DNA from: Dromaius novaehollandiae | Taxonomy: Eukaryota > Chordata > Aves > Casuariiformes > Dromaiidae | Direction of reading: 5' to 3' | Assembly: GCF_036370855.1 (NCBI RefSeq) | Contig: NC_088111.1 | Span: forward strand, 17,767,501-17,831,500 | DNA: 64,000 bases | In this document: piece after piece, positions 14,241 to 24,690 of the stretch | Layout of the letters: every line of letters begins with the position of its first letter | How positions within the stretch are numbered: position 1 is the first letter of the stretch | Notes under the pieces: generated by a model | Told to the model about the DNA's origin: nothing | The model's input: only the letters and a program-made list of their open reading frames with translations | The model's database searches: none | Made by a program: the position numbers and the translations under genes

Positions 14241-15769
14241 TCTTGCTAAAGATCAATTTGAAAGGTGAATAAGTGACCCGGTGCTTTTAAAATGGAAAAT
14301 GAAAACTGAAAGGATTTGGGGGGTGCTACTGGACAGCATGGACTTCTAAACTTGTCAGCTGAACACCCGGAGAAGCACCGCTGCCTTAGACGTCATTTAG
14401 CTAGTTAAGCCAGACAGCTGTAGTGCAGATGTAGCGCAAAACCACGCTGTCGGGAAAGCGGCTCCAGTCGGTTTAACGCTGCGCTGAGAATGCACACTGC
14501 TGTCAGACGGGAGATGGAAATGCTTTTGGCGTGTGGGAGCGCAAGAGTTGTTGAAAGTCCAAAGCACACAATTCCCCAAGGACAAATTCACTCTCTGTGT
14601 CAGCAGGCACATTTAACAATATGATCACAGTAGCAAGATACCAAATTGTTACCTAATCCTGTTCATCCCTATGAACATGCCTTTCTGCCAAATGATCAGT
14701 TAGAGGCCTGATGAGTCAGATGGCATTTTAGGCTTAAAGTTGTTTGAACTCGCTTTCTGCTGTGTCCCAAACTAGCACTAGTCTGACCACAGCGTCAAAT
14801 AAACCATGCTACCAGATAAGAAAGTCTGCTTCTAAAGAGACACACACCAGAACCAGTCTGACGGCATTACCAGAGCGCGGAGAAGTATCTACATTTTCCA
14901 AGGTGATAAGAGGAAAAACAAACAAACAAAGAATGGCGTTGCTCATTCCAGATGCATGCCGAGAAACCAGCCCTGCGCCTTTACACCAGAAACCCAAGCG
15001 GACGCTGCTCAACAGGATTTCAAAAGGATGGAGCCGTGTGGGGGAAGAAATAAAAGGGAAGGGAAAAGAAGCATTCAACACTTCTAGTGCTAGAAGCCCA
15101 ATTATCTCAGAGGAGAGAGAAATGCAAGCGTGACCCAGCAAAGGTAGATTACTCTTTACCCAAGCAGAGCTGTGCTTTGCAGCTAATAGGAAGTCATTTG
15201 TTTTGCAAAATCAAAAGTCAGCTGGGAGGGGGAAAAATGCTGTTGGGTTCAAAGCAAGTCTTACCTGACAAGTGGCAAACAAAAGTCAAAAGAATAAAAT
15301 TGAGAGAAGATCTGTAAGCAATTGTTGTAATGTCTATCAATTACTGGCTATACTGAGTTATATAATGATACAAGCACCTCTGAAGTGCTTTGAAAGTGTT
15401 TACTGTCTAAAGTGATATTGCACTGGAACGACTCTGGAAGAACCACTGCATTGAGATACAGTATCATATTTCAGCCAGTTAATTAAGATGACCTCAATAC
15501 AATTTTATTAGTTATATCCTTAGAAACATTCTGCTCAAAGGGGAAAAATCCTTTCATAAATCAACCTCTACCTTATTCTTTTAGAGTACAGCCCCAAGTA
15601 GCATGGCAAAAACTAGGCAAAACTTTGGAAGAACTTTTTTCCCCCCTTTTCCTCCATTTTTGTGACGCACAAAAAAAAAGTATTTTAAAACATTTAGCAC
15701 TAAAAACAGGAAGCACTGAAAAACTTTAGAAGAATTGCTTTTACTCTGCTAGGGCTCCTGTGCAGCCTG

Positions 15770-15910
15770 AGAGCCGTGCAGATTTCGGCAAGGTCCATCT
15801 CGCACAGTAGCGGCCGCCCAACGCCGCCCCCGGCCTCCGGCGGCACGCGGACTAGCTGCACCGAGCGCCGCACGCTTCTCGCCTCGCGGCACTGCGACCG
15901 CAGGGTGATG
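15770..15910. promoter_or_regulatory. Small CpG-dense patch in presumed intron 1
   Basis: About 140 bp with many CpG dinucleotides and near-continuous G+C is bounded on both sides by AT-rich sequence. It is a candidate intronic CpG island or enhancer. No transcript structure is visible. Confidence 0.35.
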
Positions 15911-16962
15911 AAGGTCCATGCAACACACGGGAATAGGCTGTTTAGTATTAGACCCACAAGCATTACTGACAGCAAAAAAAGACCTTTCTTGCTCTACAAG
16001 AGCATTTCCAAGTGCTTTCCAGCTTTGCTCTGCAATTAGCACTTCTACCTAGCGCGAAGCGTAACCCCATGACAAATCACCTGCCTAGCTCCACCTCGCG
16101 CTTGCAGGAGCGGCAGGGCTGGGCACAGAGCTGGGGACAGCAGCACGCCGCCTTCCTTCCACCGCAGCTGGCAGCACTTCTGCCGGCGGCACTGGTGGGC
16201 ATCGCAGCACGACCCTCCTCCATTCCTCTAGCTCATCTATGCAGCTGGTGTCCAACGGGCAACTACATACCCGTGTCACAGTGTCCCCAAGGTGTCCCTA
16301 TCTCAGCATCACGGTGCTTGAAGGAGGAGCAGAACCAGCTTTCAGATCACCAGAGAGGCCAGAGCAGGACCTCAGAGGTGTAGAGCACACAACCACCTTC
16401 CTCCCAGATAACCAATAACCATTCTTTGAGGCCTGAGAAAGGACGTCCCCATTTCAGGTGACATGGCCGAGGACTGTCAGGGATTCCCATGTTCGAGCCT
16501 CAGCTGCTCCATTAGAAGTTTGCCTCTGACAACCTTGCTTTCATTTTACACCCCAAATTTTATTGCTCACGTCCTGAAGCCTAGCTTATTTTGAGAAGAG
16601 ATGGCACTGCGGAAGGCTGACTATCGTACCGCAAAAGGACTTGGCTAACCACTACCACATTAGCCATCCCACCTGTGGAGACGCCAAGCCCCAACCTCCC
16701 ATCTATGAAGACACCAAATGGATCGACAACTATGTGAAACTCCCACACGAGCCCCGAGAGTCACCGCGTGGAGCCACGCTCCTGTCCCACCCCTGGGCAG
16801 CGCCCCGTGCCCAGCCTGCAAGGTGACTTCTTGCCGCGCTCGCAGCCAAGGATTACTGGGTGTCTCCTCCACGCCCCGCTCCCAGCTCATCTCCCTCCCT
16901 GGTTTTGTCCACAGAATTTGCAAACTCTCCAAAGAGGACACTGATGCCCCCCTTTTTTTGGC

Positions 16963-16982
16963 GGGGGGGGGGGTGGGGGGGG
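16963..16982. repeat. G-tract (G11 T G8)
   Basis: Two long G runs are separated by a single T. The run is G-rich on the plus strand, which is the template for RAB11FIP3. It is a low-complexity repeat with G-quadruplex potential. Confidence 0.9.
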
Positions 16983-18433
16983 AAAGAGGACAGGCGTATT
17001 TATTTGGAGAAGTGATCACAAAAATCAAAATTAGCAATTAAAGGGGGAGGGGGAAATCACCAAGCTATGCGGCAGTAGCTGTACTCTCAGTCTGAAGGAG
17101 AGGGGCAGAATAAAAGGTTTTTCAAGGAAACTGGTCTTACGGATAAAATTACCATCAGCATCCTCCTCCCGACCGGTGCAGACAAACCATCGCATTGAGT
17201 ATTCACAGTCCTGCCAGATTTGATCTACCTGGGACAATTCAATCTCATTATGACTGCCAATAAAAATTATCAAACACAGGATTTTTTTGTTGCTGTGCCA
17301 TTTTGCAACGCAAGAGCTGTTTGCTGCATGATCCGCCCCAGCTGTCCCCATCCACTCTGAAAAGGGATGCTTTCAGCAAGCTGAAAACCAGAACTTAAGA
17401 GGGAAGAAAAAAGCAAACAAAAAACCCGCTGCTCTCCAAACACCGAGAGACACAGGCACTGTTCAAAAAGAGGCTCTAAAGAGTCTTTATGACACTTCAA
17501 ATGAGAAAACTTATTTGAGAATTCGTTTTCAGCTAACCGGCAACCACCTTACCCAAACTATATTACAAGAAATATTTTGGCTTGGAAGCTTTCTCCTCTC
17601 AGAGGGAGAAAGAAAAACTCAATCTTCAAGTTCCCGCAGAATACAGATGTGTTATTAATGATGATGATATATCTTTTGAAAGGGGAGGAGGAAGGAGACA
17701 GACTAATCGCTATAGCGTGTTTCCAGCCAAACCAGCCGACTATTTGAGGTGAGCAAAAGCTTAAGCCTGGTTCAGTGAAGCAAATGGGAGTTTTGCCACA
17801 GATTTCTATGGTGAAAAAACTGGGCCCTCAGTCAATGCAAGCAACATATTTCAGATTTGCGCCTCTTCCAAAATACACATACGTGTGAGCGTGACAGTCG
17901 GCCTGTCCAGAGGCAGGCTCACGCCCCGGCTATACCCACGGCACCACTCTCGCTGCAACTCCAGCTCCATCCTCAACCAGCAGACACCAAAGTTCGACAG
18001 CAATTAAAGCCTCTGAAAGGTGCAGCAGCAGCAGCACAGGTGGAAGCAATTTAGAGCCTCGCTCACATTTACGTGGTCTAAGAACCCTCATACAATACTT
18101 TGAGAAATCTCTTTATAGGCAAAGCCAGTATTTCCTCTCCTCGGGGGGGTACACGACCCACAACACTCCTCAAAGTGAAGAAAAAAATTGAGGTTTCCCC
18201 ATGACACAGTTCCAAAATATTCGATTTCTGGGGATGTGGGAGAAGGGGAATAGGGAGGATCACATGTGTGGTCAGCAGCCGCGAGACTGAGCTGTACGGG
18301 AGGTAAGAGCTCTGACCCAGGGGCTCCAAACAGATCCGGGGGGGTCCATCAGAGCTGAGAAGGAAAAACAAGCCTGGATTCACTAGACAGGAGTCTGCAA
18401 CTACACTGCACAAGTTTTAGTGGTTTGCAGCTT

Positions 18434-18453
18434 GGGGGGGGGGGGAGGGGGGG
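18434..18453. repeat. G-tract (G12 A G7)
   Basis: This is a second interrupted poly-G run on the plus strand, followed by a GA-rich stretch. It is simple sequence in presumed intron 1 with G-quadruplex potential. Confidence 0.9.
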
Positions 18454-19699
18454 AGAGAGACTTCCTTAAGGTTTGGTGTTTTATGGAAGGCTTTTTTTGG
18501 CTTTTACCTGAGCGCAAAGTGACCCAGATCTTGAAACTATAAGAAAAGCACACTGAAAAGCTGCAGTTTGACAGTATCCAGACTTCATTCCAGAAAGTAA
18601 TTGCCAAGTCTCGGAGATTTTTTTTTCATTAAAAAAATAAAATCCATGTCTCTGCATCTGCTGTCTGCAGTTTTCAAGGCAGAGTACCTGCTACCCCCGA
18701 GACCCAGTTCCTTCTGCAACATCCAGGTCAGGCTGGGCACCTCTTTCCAAGAAGCTGATAAGGTGATGGGAGGCCAGAAAAGCACAGCAAAAAACTGGAG
18801 AAATCACACAAGGAAACCTTAAAAGCTAAATATGGAGAGTTCAGCTAAGGATTAGCTGATTTGAAGCAGGAAAAGGTTGGTAGTCAAGGGCAGATTTTTA
18901 AAGGATGTAAATATTAAAGAAAGGGAGACAAAGCACATTGAAACAAAGCTTCAGCTGATCATTTGGGAGGGGCGTGGGGGGACGCCAAAGATCTCTGTCA
19001 AAACACAAAAAGCAGAGAAGCTGTATTGTCTAACCTATTTTCAAATATGCCAAGCAAACTGTAGGGACTTATTTTAATTGAACTGAGGTAGCAAGATCAT
19101 GTGGTGCAAAAGGCTTTTCCATCTCCAATTATCTTCTGGATAAAAAAAGAAAGACAGCAGGATAGCTTCTGCTCGTGCATCACAAACACTTGTTTCTCCT
19201 CCTCCAACACGCTCTCCCATTTCTAGCTAGTAACAAAGCTGGTGAGAAAAGGCTCTGCCTCCTGTCTCACTGCAATCAGACACACATACTGCAACTGGAA
19301 AACAAGCAAGACAAATTATGCATTTGCTCTTCTGAAATCTTGTGTAATAGCCTTAGACTACGAGTAACCCACATAAGCGGAAGATACAACCCTCTGCTTT
19401 ACAAGGCGACATATAAGTTACAGAAAACGTGACTCTCTACTACTTAACTTGCTCTCTAAACTGATATCCTAGTGCTTTTCTTCCCCCTCCATCACAGGAT
19501 CTGCCCATCACTCTGCTCTCAGGTACCGCTCACGGGGAATCCCTTTGCTACGACAGCATACGGAGCAGCTCCAGGTGAACGCCAGGTCCTAGGAAGGGCA
19601 TTAAGTACGAGGAGGGGAGATGATGAAGACAGTGCTGCTGTGAACTGCCTCGCACGCTACTAGCGAATGGTCCACGGAGGTTTTGTGCGAGAAGTCAAG

Positions 19700-19930
19700 C
19701 CGTCCTCGAGACCTGTTTTCCCCTACACACACGTCCTGTTTACAAGTCCGCGGCGCACGTAAGCGGCTGTACCACCGTAAGCGGCTGTACCACCGTAAGT
19801 GGCTGTACCACCGTAAGCGGTGCGGCGGTCTGCGTTCGACACACGCGGCCGCCCATAGCGGACGGCTAGAGGCCTGCGCGGGGCTGCGTCTCCTGCGGCC
19901 AAGGCCACCCCCGGGCGAGGGCATCAAACA
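19700..19930. promoter_or_regulatory. CpG-dense island in presumed intron 1
   Basis: Over about 230 bp, CpG density is high and includes two NotI-like GCGGCCGC-type clusters. It contains the 18-bp tandem repeat listed separately. It lies about 3.5 kb inside the presumed first intron of RAB11FIP3 and could mark an alternative promoter. No TATA box or homologous exon was recognised. Confidence 0.45.
19759..19820. repeat. 18-bp tandem repeat, about 3.4 copies
   Basis: The unit GTAAGCGGCTGTACCACC starts at 19759, 19777, 19795 and 19813, giving an exact 18-bp period with one visible substitution in the third unit. Because 18 is a multiple of three, both strands stay open across the array. It sits inside a CpG-dense patch. 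Confidence 0.95.
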
Positions 19931-21218
19931 CCGGGACCTCAGCGTCCATCCTTCCTGTACCACATCTAAGACAAAGGTGCTGGTGATAGCTTTGATCCCT
20001 ATTAGCTTTCCTCACTTCAAAGAAGAGCAAGCAGTCTTTCGCTTTCCATGCCTTGATCTCTTCTACTCCATACTCGCACTTTATCTCCCATTACACAGCC
20101 ACAGAGTTTAAGACAGCCTTTCAACAACCCAAGCTACTTCAAAAACAATAAAAAAACCCAAACCAAAAAACCCCAATTTTTCTACACATGGTTTTCATCA
20201 TGCAGAGAAGAAACCCTAATAGGAATTCAAATCTATTTAATCTTTCATGGAATAAATGCCAGTTGGTCTCTTTCCTTTGACATTTAGCTAATAGTTGTTT
20301 CAGCCAAATAATCCGACAGCACTGAGCTCAGTAGCCCATAAACGCCTCTGGTGTTTTAGCGAATGCTAAACACAACATTTGCTACTCCCCAGCTCTCTGG
20401 TACATATTGTTTTACACACATGCTTTCCTTAACCCTTCAGCCCTCTGAACCCTTGGATGAATCAGCTAGCTCCCATGACTTGCTGTGCTTAAATTTAGCA
20501 GTTTGTTCCAACACCTCATTCATACCTTCCACGCAGCCACACGAGTGGGTGGTGGTTAGGAGGAAGCAGGGGCAGAAGGGAAGGAAGCAGGTACCTCCTA
20601 TCGCTAGGCGAGGGATACGGTGAAGAGGACTGGGAGCAGCTCCTCATCAGCTCCTTGCCAACTGAACGGCTACCCGATAACCTCATGAGCCATCGCACCC
20701 CCGGGAAGCCCCTGGCAGGCTTCCCAGTTCCAGTTTTAAGTGTAATCTTTGTTGACTTCTTGCAATTTCCTTTTAGTCACCTTTAGATCATCTTACCCAC
20801 CCTGTGGTATTCCTGTCCTTTAGCTTTCATCTGAGCTGGATTTTCATTTTTCAGGGGGCCCATTTTTGGCCCAAGTTACATCTGCTTAAAGCAAAAGAGG
20901 TCAAGAAATTTCCCAAAACTCCTTCCTTTACCACTCAACACATCTGCTGGAAGCTTAGAGATCCCACCAACAACCCTTTCCCTGCCTTCACTCGGTGTGT
21001 TGTCTTTCTTTTGAGCTGCGAGCTAACATTAAGTCTTCTTGCAAGCAAAAGCATCACAAGCTTACTTTTTCCTTTTTGGCATGCCTCTGCAAAAGGTACC
21101 AGGCTTCATTCCCCGGGGTGCCCGTTACCTCTTGGCTCAGCAGTTGCCACATCAATCTCACCAGGATGTTCCAGGACTTACAGTGCTGAGAGAGAGTCGT
21201 TCAGCACATCGAGAGCTA

Positions 21219-21306
21219 GCTATATAAATATATGCATTTTCAGCAACACGTATGTACAAATATATATTATAGTGTGTGCATAGGTGTATATACACACATT
21301 TTATAT
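21219..21306. repeat. AT-rich TATA/CATA low-complexity stretch
   Basis: Alternating TATA, ATATAT, TGTGTG and TATACACAC steps make an AT-rich, purine-pyrimidine alternating stretch just left of the CpG-rich segment. No gene feature is supported in it. Confidence 0.7.
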
Positions 21307-21559
21307 CTAGATACATGAAAAGCACGACATAGCTTGGACAACATTAGCGATAACTGTGCTCCGTAGGAAAGAACAAGCAACTTCAAAGGCAGAGCTGAAG
21401 CGAGAAGCTTGCACACAGCCACTCGCAAGTTGGGTCAGTTCAGACTGTCCGCAGCAGTACAAAAACTCCTTGCACAGCCTCATCTGGATAGGCCTTAACA
21501 CTTTGCAGCCCTTGCTCGGTGCAAAATCCCAGAGCACTTTACGGGCTTATTTTGGCACC

Positions 21560-22180
21560 TTTGAAGCGCTGGCACAGTTGCCGTTTCAGCAGCGAGCAAG
21601 CCCGAGGCAGGCACGCGGCGCTGCGGGACCCGCGCGGGTCGGACAGGCAGGTCCGTGCTCGGTGCCCGAGCTGCCGGACCGGCGAGTGCAGGAGGCGCCT
21701 GCCACGCATCTCCCGCGGCACGGGCTGCCCGCCCTCGTCTCCTAGGCGCGGGGACTGCTTCCTACCAACGCCGGAGAGCCACGCTAAGACCAACGCTCTC
21801 CTCGCTACGCTTCCCCTCACGCCTAGGCAACCGGCGGCGCACAGACAAGGGCTGCGAGCCTCGGCGGAGCACGAGCAGCCCTGCGGGAGCGCGGAGGGGA
21901 AAGCACCGCCTGGCTCCGCTTTCTCGGCTGTCAGCAGCCACCGCGGGGACACGCGCACCGGCGCAGAGAGCCCCGACCACAGCGGGGAACGCGCAAGCCG
22001 GTGGCTTTACCCAGAATAAGCCCTCTCGCACGCTGACGCAAGGAACGCGCTGCCGAGATGAGCTCACAACTTCCCCTCCGTGCCGTTACGCCGCTACCTG
22101 CTTCATCACGCGACGAGGCAGCGAGCGACGCTTCCCGCGCCCCGCGCTCCGCACCAGAGCCCTAGCCAAGGTCTGAACTG
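21560..22180. promoter_or_regulatory. Second large CpG island left of RAB11FIP3 exon 1
   Basis: About 620 bp is G+C rich with frequent CpG. It is separated from the exon-1 island by about 380 bp of ordinary sequence (22185-22560). Open frames on both strands reflect the lack of AT-rich stop codons rather than coding. In position it is downstream of the first exon, inside intron 1, and it could be an alternative promoter for RAB11FIP3 or for an antisense RNA. Confidence 0.6.
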
Positions 22181-23291
22181 CAGACCAAGAAGTTGCGCAC
22201 CTCCCCTCTACGTGCGTATTTTAAGCAGAAGCCTCTCTTAAAAGGTGCTTTTACCATTCCAAACCCCTCCTCCACCCAAAACACTCCTTCACACATGGTG
22301 ATTTGCTTTGTCATGCCGCTGCAACACATGCACAGCGGAGACAGCTACAGAGCTAAAGCGGCTCTCCGGGTGGGAAACGCAGCCTCCCCAAGGGTACCCA
22401 CAGGCCTTAAATAAATAAATAAGCCTACTTTGATGTAGCACTGTTTCTTGTAGCAATAACAACACAGGCCAACAGGCAGAAGTGCAACGAATCCATTTCC
22501 ATCCCCCGGTCAGCTACTAGCCGTCCCTCGGTTTTGGGTCGTAGCAGGTGGCTTCAAATTACCTCACATCTGATCCGCCACAAGCAAAGACAAGCTGACC
22601 GTGGTGCGGCGGAAACGGGAAGAAAGCGTCCGTGCAGGCTCGCCTGAGCCATCGGGGACGGGCTGCTCGGCGCTCAGCGCGGCTCCGAGCGTGGCCGGCG
22701 GTTTGGCACCCCGGGGTGCCGCTGCGCGGAGGCCAGTCCCCTCGAGACGGGAGCAGCAGCCGAGGGAGGGACGGAGCAGTTTGTTCCCGGAGAACAAAGG
22801 CTGGGGACGCCCGCTCGCACGGCGGCGGCCGAGGTGCCACTTGCGGGGATGGGCCTGGCCGAGGCCGGCTCTGCCCTCGCCGCGTCCCGCCACCCCTTGC
22901 TCACACCGGTGAGCATCCTTTGCCCGGGACGACCCGGCGCTGCATCGCCGCCTTTGCTGGCGGGGACGGGAGCTCTCCCGGGGAGCGCCCGCCTGCTCCC
23001 GTGCCGGCGGGACGTGCTGGCTCGTCACCGCTCCGGGGGCCAGAGACCCCCGAGGGCCCCGCGGGCGGCCGCCTTGCCGAGGCGCTTCGGGGCTGGCCGG
23101 CGGCTCATCCCCGGGGGGAGCCCAGAGGCCCCGCGGACGAAGCGCCCGGGGAAGGGAGGCGCGTGGCGGTCACGCGGCGTGGCCTGACCCACCGCCACAC
23201 GACGCCCGGCCCGCGCGGGGCAGGAAGGGCACCCGGGGCCGGGGCCAGGCCGTGTCACCGGCCGGGGCCGCGCCGCGCCGCCCGCCCTCAC

Positions 23292-23558
23292 CTGCTCGGC
23301 GCCGTAGGCCGTGGCGAAGTGCACGAACTCCTCCACCCGCACGAAGCCGTCGCCGTCGCGGTCGAGGGCGTCGAAGACGGCGCGCAGGCGGGGCTCGTCC
23401 TCCCGCAGCGCCGGCGGCTCGGGGCTGCCGCCCTCCTCCGCGGGCCCCCACGGCGGCGCCCCGGCCGCCTCAGGCGGCGGCAGGCCCGGCGGCGGCGGCG
23501 GCGGCGGCTCCCCCCGCGGGGGGGGCAGCGCCGCCGGGGGACGCGGCTCCATTTTCAT
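23292..23558 (-). CDS. RAB11FIP3: Rab11 family-interacting protein 3, first coding exon (partial gene)
   Basis: The exon encodes the N-terminus of the Rab11/Arf6 effector that tethers recycling endosomes and acts at the cleavage furrow in cytokinesis. Its 89 codons begin with a proline- and glycine-rich segment (residues 4-50). A segment DEPRLRAVFDALDRDGDGF follows and leads into a complete EF-hand loop: D66, D68, D70, F72 and E77. The exon ends AYGAEQ, then CAG and a GTGAGG donor in phase 0. The EF-hand and its flanks match recalled human RAB11FIP3 closely. An in-frame TGA lies 12 bases upstream, so translation starts at Met1 or Met3. Met3 has the better context (A at -3, G at +4). Only about 56 residues precede the EF-hand, against roughly 200 recalled for the long human form. 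The rest of the gene (second EF-hand, coiled coil, Rab-binding domain) lies beyond the left edge. Confidence 0.92.
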
Positions 23559-23653
23559 CGGCGGCGCTCAGAGCCCGCGGCCGCCGCCGGCGCCCGCCCC
23601 GCCGCTGCCTCCTCGGCGAGCCCCGCGGCGGCGCGGCCATGCCCCGCGGCCAT
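23555..23653 (-). other. Upstream ORF ending on the RAB11FIP3 start codon
   Basis: An ATG at 23653 in strong context (G at -3 and +4) opens a 32-codon alanine- and arginine-rich frame. Its TGA (23557-23555) overlaps the first RAB11FIP3 ATG as ATGA. It is only relevant if the transcript starts upstream of 23653, which the CpG island layout allows but does not prove. The arrangement is of the kind used for termination-reinitiation control. Confidence 0.5.
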
Positions 23654-23659
23654 GGCCCC

Positions 23660-23665
23660 TCACAT
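23660..23665 (-). other. Minimal start-stop uORF (ATGTGA)
   Basis: GCCGCC is followed immediately by ATG and TGA on the minus strand, so an ideal Kozak context leads into a stop codon. It lies seven bases upstream of the 32-codon uORF. Its role depends on where the RAB11FIP3 transcript begins. Confidence 0.45.
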
Positions 23666-24023
23666 GGCGGCCCCGCCGGCGCTGCGGCGGCGGCGGCTCC
23701 CGGCGCGGCGATGGCGCTGCGCTCCCGGCGCGGTCCCGGCGCGCCGCACCGCTGAGCGCGGCGCCGGCTCCGCCCGCTCCGGGCAGGGCTTTGTGCGAGG
23801 CGGCGCCGGCTCCGCCCGCCCGCGCCTGCCGCCGGCCCCGCGCCGCGCTCGGCGCTGCGGCACCGCCGGGCCGCGCGACCGCTCCCCGCCGGCGGCGGCG
23901 CCGCGACACAACGGCCCTCCGCGGCCGCGGCCGCTCCCGGATGGGGCGAAGGGGGGAGGGGGGCGCTGCCGCCGCCGCCGCCAGCGGGGCTCAATCCGGT
24001 AGCCGCCGCAGTAGCTGGAGCGG

Positions 24024-24031
24024 TGACGTCA
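24024..24031. promoter_or_regulatory. Full palindromic CRE (TGACGTCA)
   Basis: A perfect cAMP-response element lies about 470 bp upstream of the RAB11FIP3 start codon, inside the CpG island. CREB/ATF binding to this motif is established. Its use here is inferred. Confidence 0.6.
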
Positions 24032-24064
24032 CTCGCCTTGCAGCGCGCCCCCTCCCCGCGGGAC

Positions 24065-24082
24065 CGGGCGGGGCCCCGCCCC
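24065..24082. promoter_or_regulatory. GC-box pair upstream of RAB11FIP3
   Basis: GGGCGGGGCC is followed directly by CCCGCCCC, giving back-to-back Sp/KLF-type sites on opposite strands, 500 bp upstream of the start codon. Confidence 0.5.
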
Positions 24083-24145
24083 CCGCCGCCGGCGGAGCTC
24101 GCTCGCCGGACGCGGGAGCAGTTAAAGGGCCCCGGCGCGCGCGAG

Positions 24146-24151
24146 CACGTG
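24146..24151. promoter_or_regulatory. Palindromic E-box (CACGTG)
   Basis: A CACGTG core of the USF/MYC/TFE3 type lies near the outer edge of the RAB11FIP3 CpG island, between the GC boxes and the minisatellite. Confidence 0.4.
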
Positions 24152-24212
24152 CCGCCCGCACCGAGCATCCCCCGGGCCGCCGGGCAGCGGGCCTGGGCAC
24201 CCCCCCGGCCCC

Positions 24213-24690
24213 CATGACCCGGGCACCCCACCGGCCTCCCCATGTCCTATGCATCCCACCAGCCTCCCCATCACCCAAGCATCCCACCAGCCTCCCCATG
24301 ACCCAGGCATCCCACCAGCCTCCCCATGACCCAGGCATCCCACCAGCCTCACCATGACCCAGGCATCCCACCAGCCTCACCATGACCCAGGCATCCCACC
24401 AGCCTCCCCGTGACCCATGCACCCCACCGGCCTCCCCATGTCCTATGCATCCCACCAGCCTCCACATCACCCAAGCATCCCACCAGCCTCCACATGTCGC
24501 TTGCATCCCACCAGCCTCACCATGACCCAGGCATCTTGCCAGCCTCCCCATGCACCAGGCCCTGTGCATCCCTCCAGCCTCGCTGTGCACTGAGCCCTGA
24601 GCATCCCAGCAGCCTCCCCGTGCCCTGTCCATCCCACCAGCCTCCCCATGCGCCAGGCACCGTGCATCCCATCGGCCTCCCCACGTGCCA
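24213..24690. repeat. 28-bp minisatellite upstream of RAB11FIP3
   Basis: About 17 imperfect units share the core CATCCCACCAGCCTCCCC followed by ATGACCCAGG. Inner units are nearly identical, while outer units drift in sequence and length, as expected for a minisatellite that turns over from the centre. It begins right at the outer edge of the RAB11FIP3 CpG island. Long minus-strand open frames through it are a by-product of the repeat, which is C-rich on the plus strand. Confidence 0.95.

Larger units (their letters stand above)
1..23291 (-). other. RAB11FIP3: Presumed first intron of RAB11FIP3 (5' part)
   Basis: The RAB11FIP3 first coding exon ends in a GTGAGG splice donor at 23291, and no later RAB11FIP3 exon (second EF-hand, coiled coil, Rab-binding domain) was recognised to the left. 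The whole left third of the window is therefore most simply intron 1, at least 23 kb long. It holds an old CR1 fragment, a CA microsatellite, G-tracts, several CpG-dense patches and an 18-bp tandem repeat, listed separately. Short exons could have been missed. Open frames here are short, overlap on several strands and match no protein family that I recognise. The stretches between the listed items show no supportable feature. Confidence 0.7.
22570..24210. promoter_or_regulatory. RAB11FIP3: RAB11FIP3 promoter CpG island
   Basis: Very high G+C and dense CpG cover the first coding exon and about 650 bp upstream of its start codon. Upstream of the exon (higher coordinates) the island holds a perfect CRE palindrome, an E-box and a cluster of GC boxes, with no obvious TATA box. 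This fits a dispersed housekeeping-type start. The exact transcription start cannot be read from the sequence. Confidence 0.85.

Noticed and set aside
22632-24002. 456-codon plus-strand open frame across the RAB11FIP3 promoter
   Set aside because: It is antisense to a conserved exon and lies wholly in a CpG island where stop codons are rare. Its arginine/alanine/proline-rich translation is composition, not a domain.
23991-24632. 213-codon minus-strand frame with GWWDAWVM-type repeats
   Set aside because: It is a translation of the 28-bp minisatellite, whose unit length is not a multiple of three. The same array gives similar frames in other registers.
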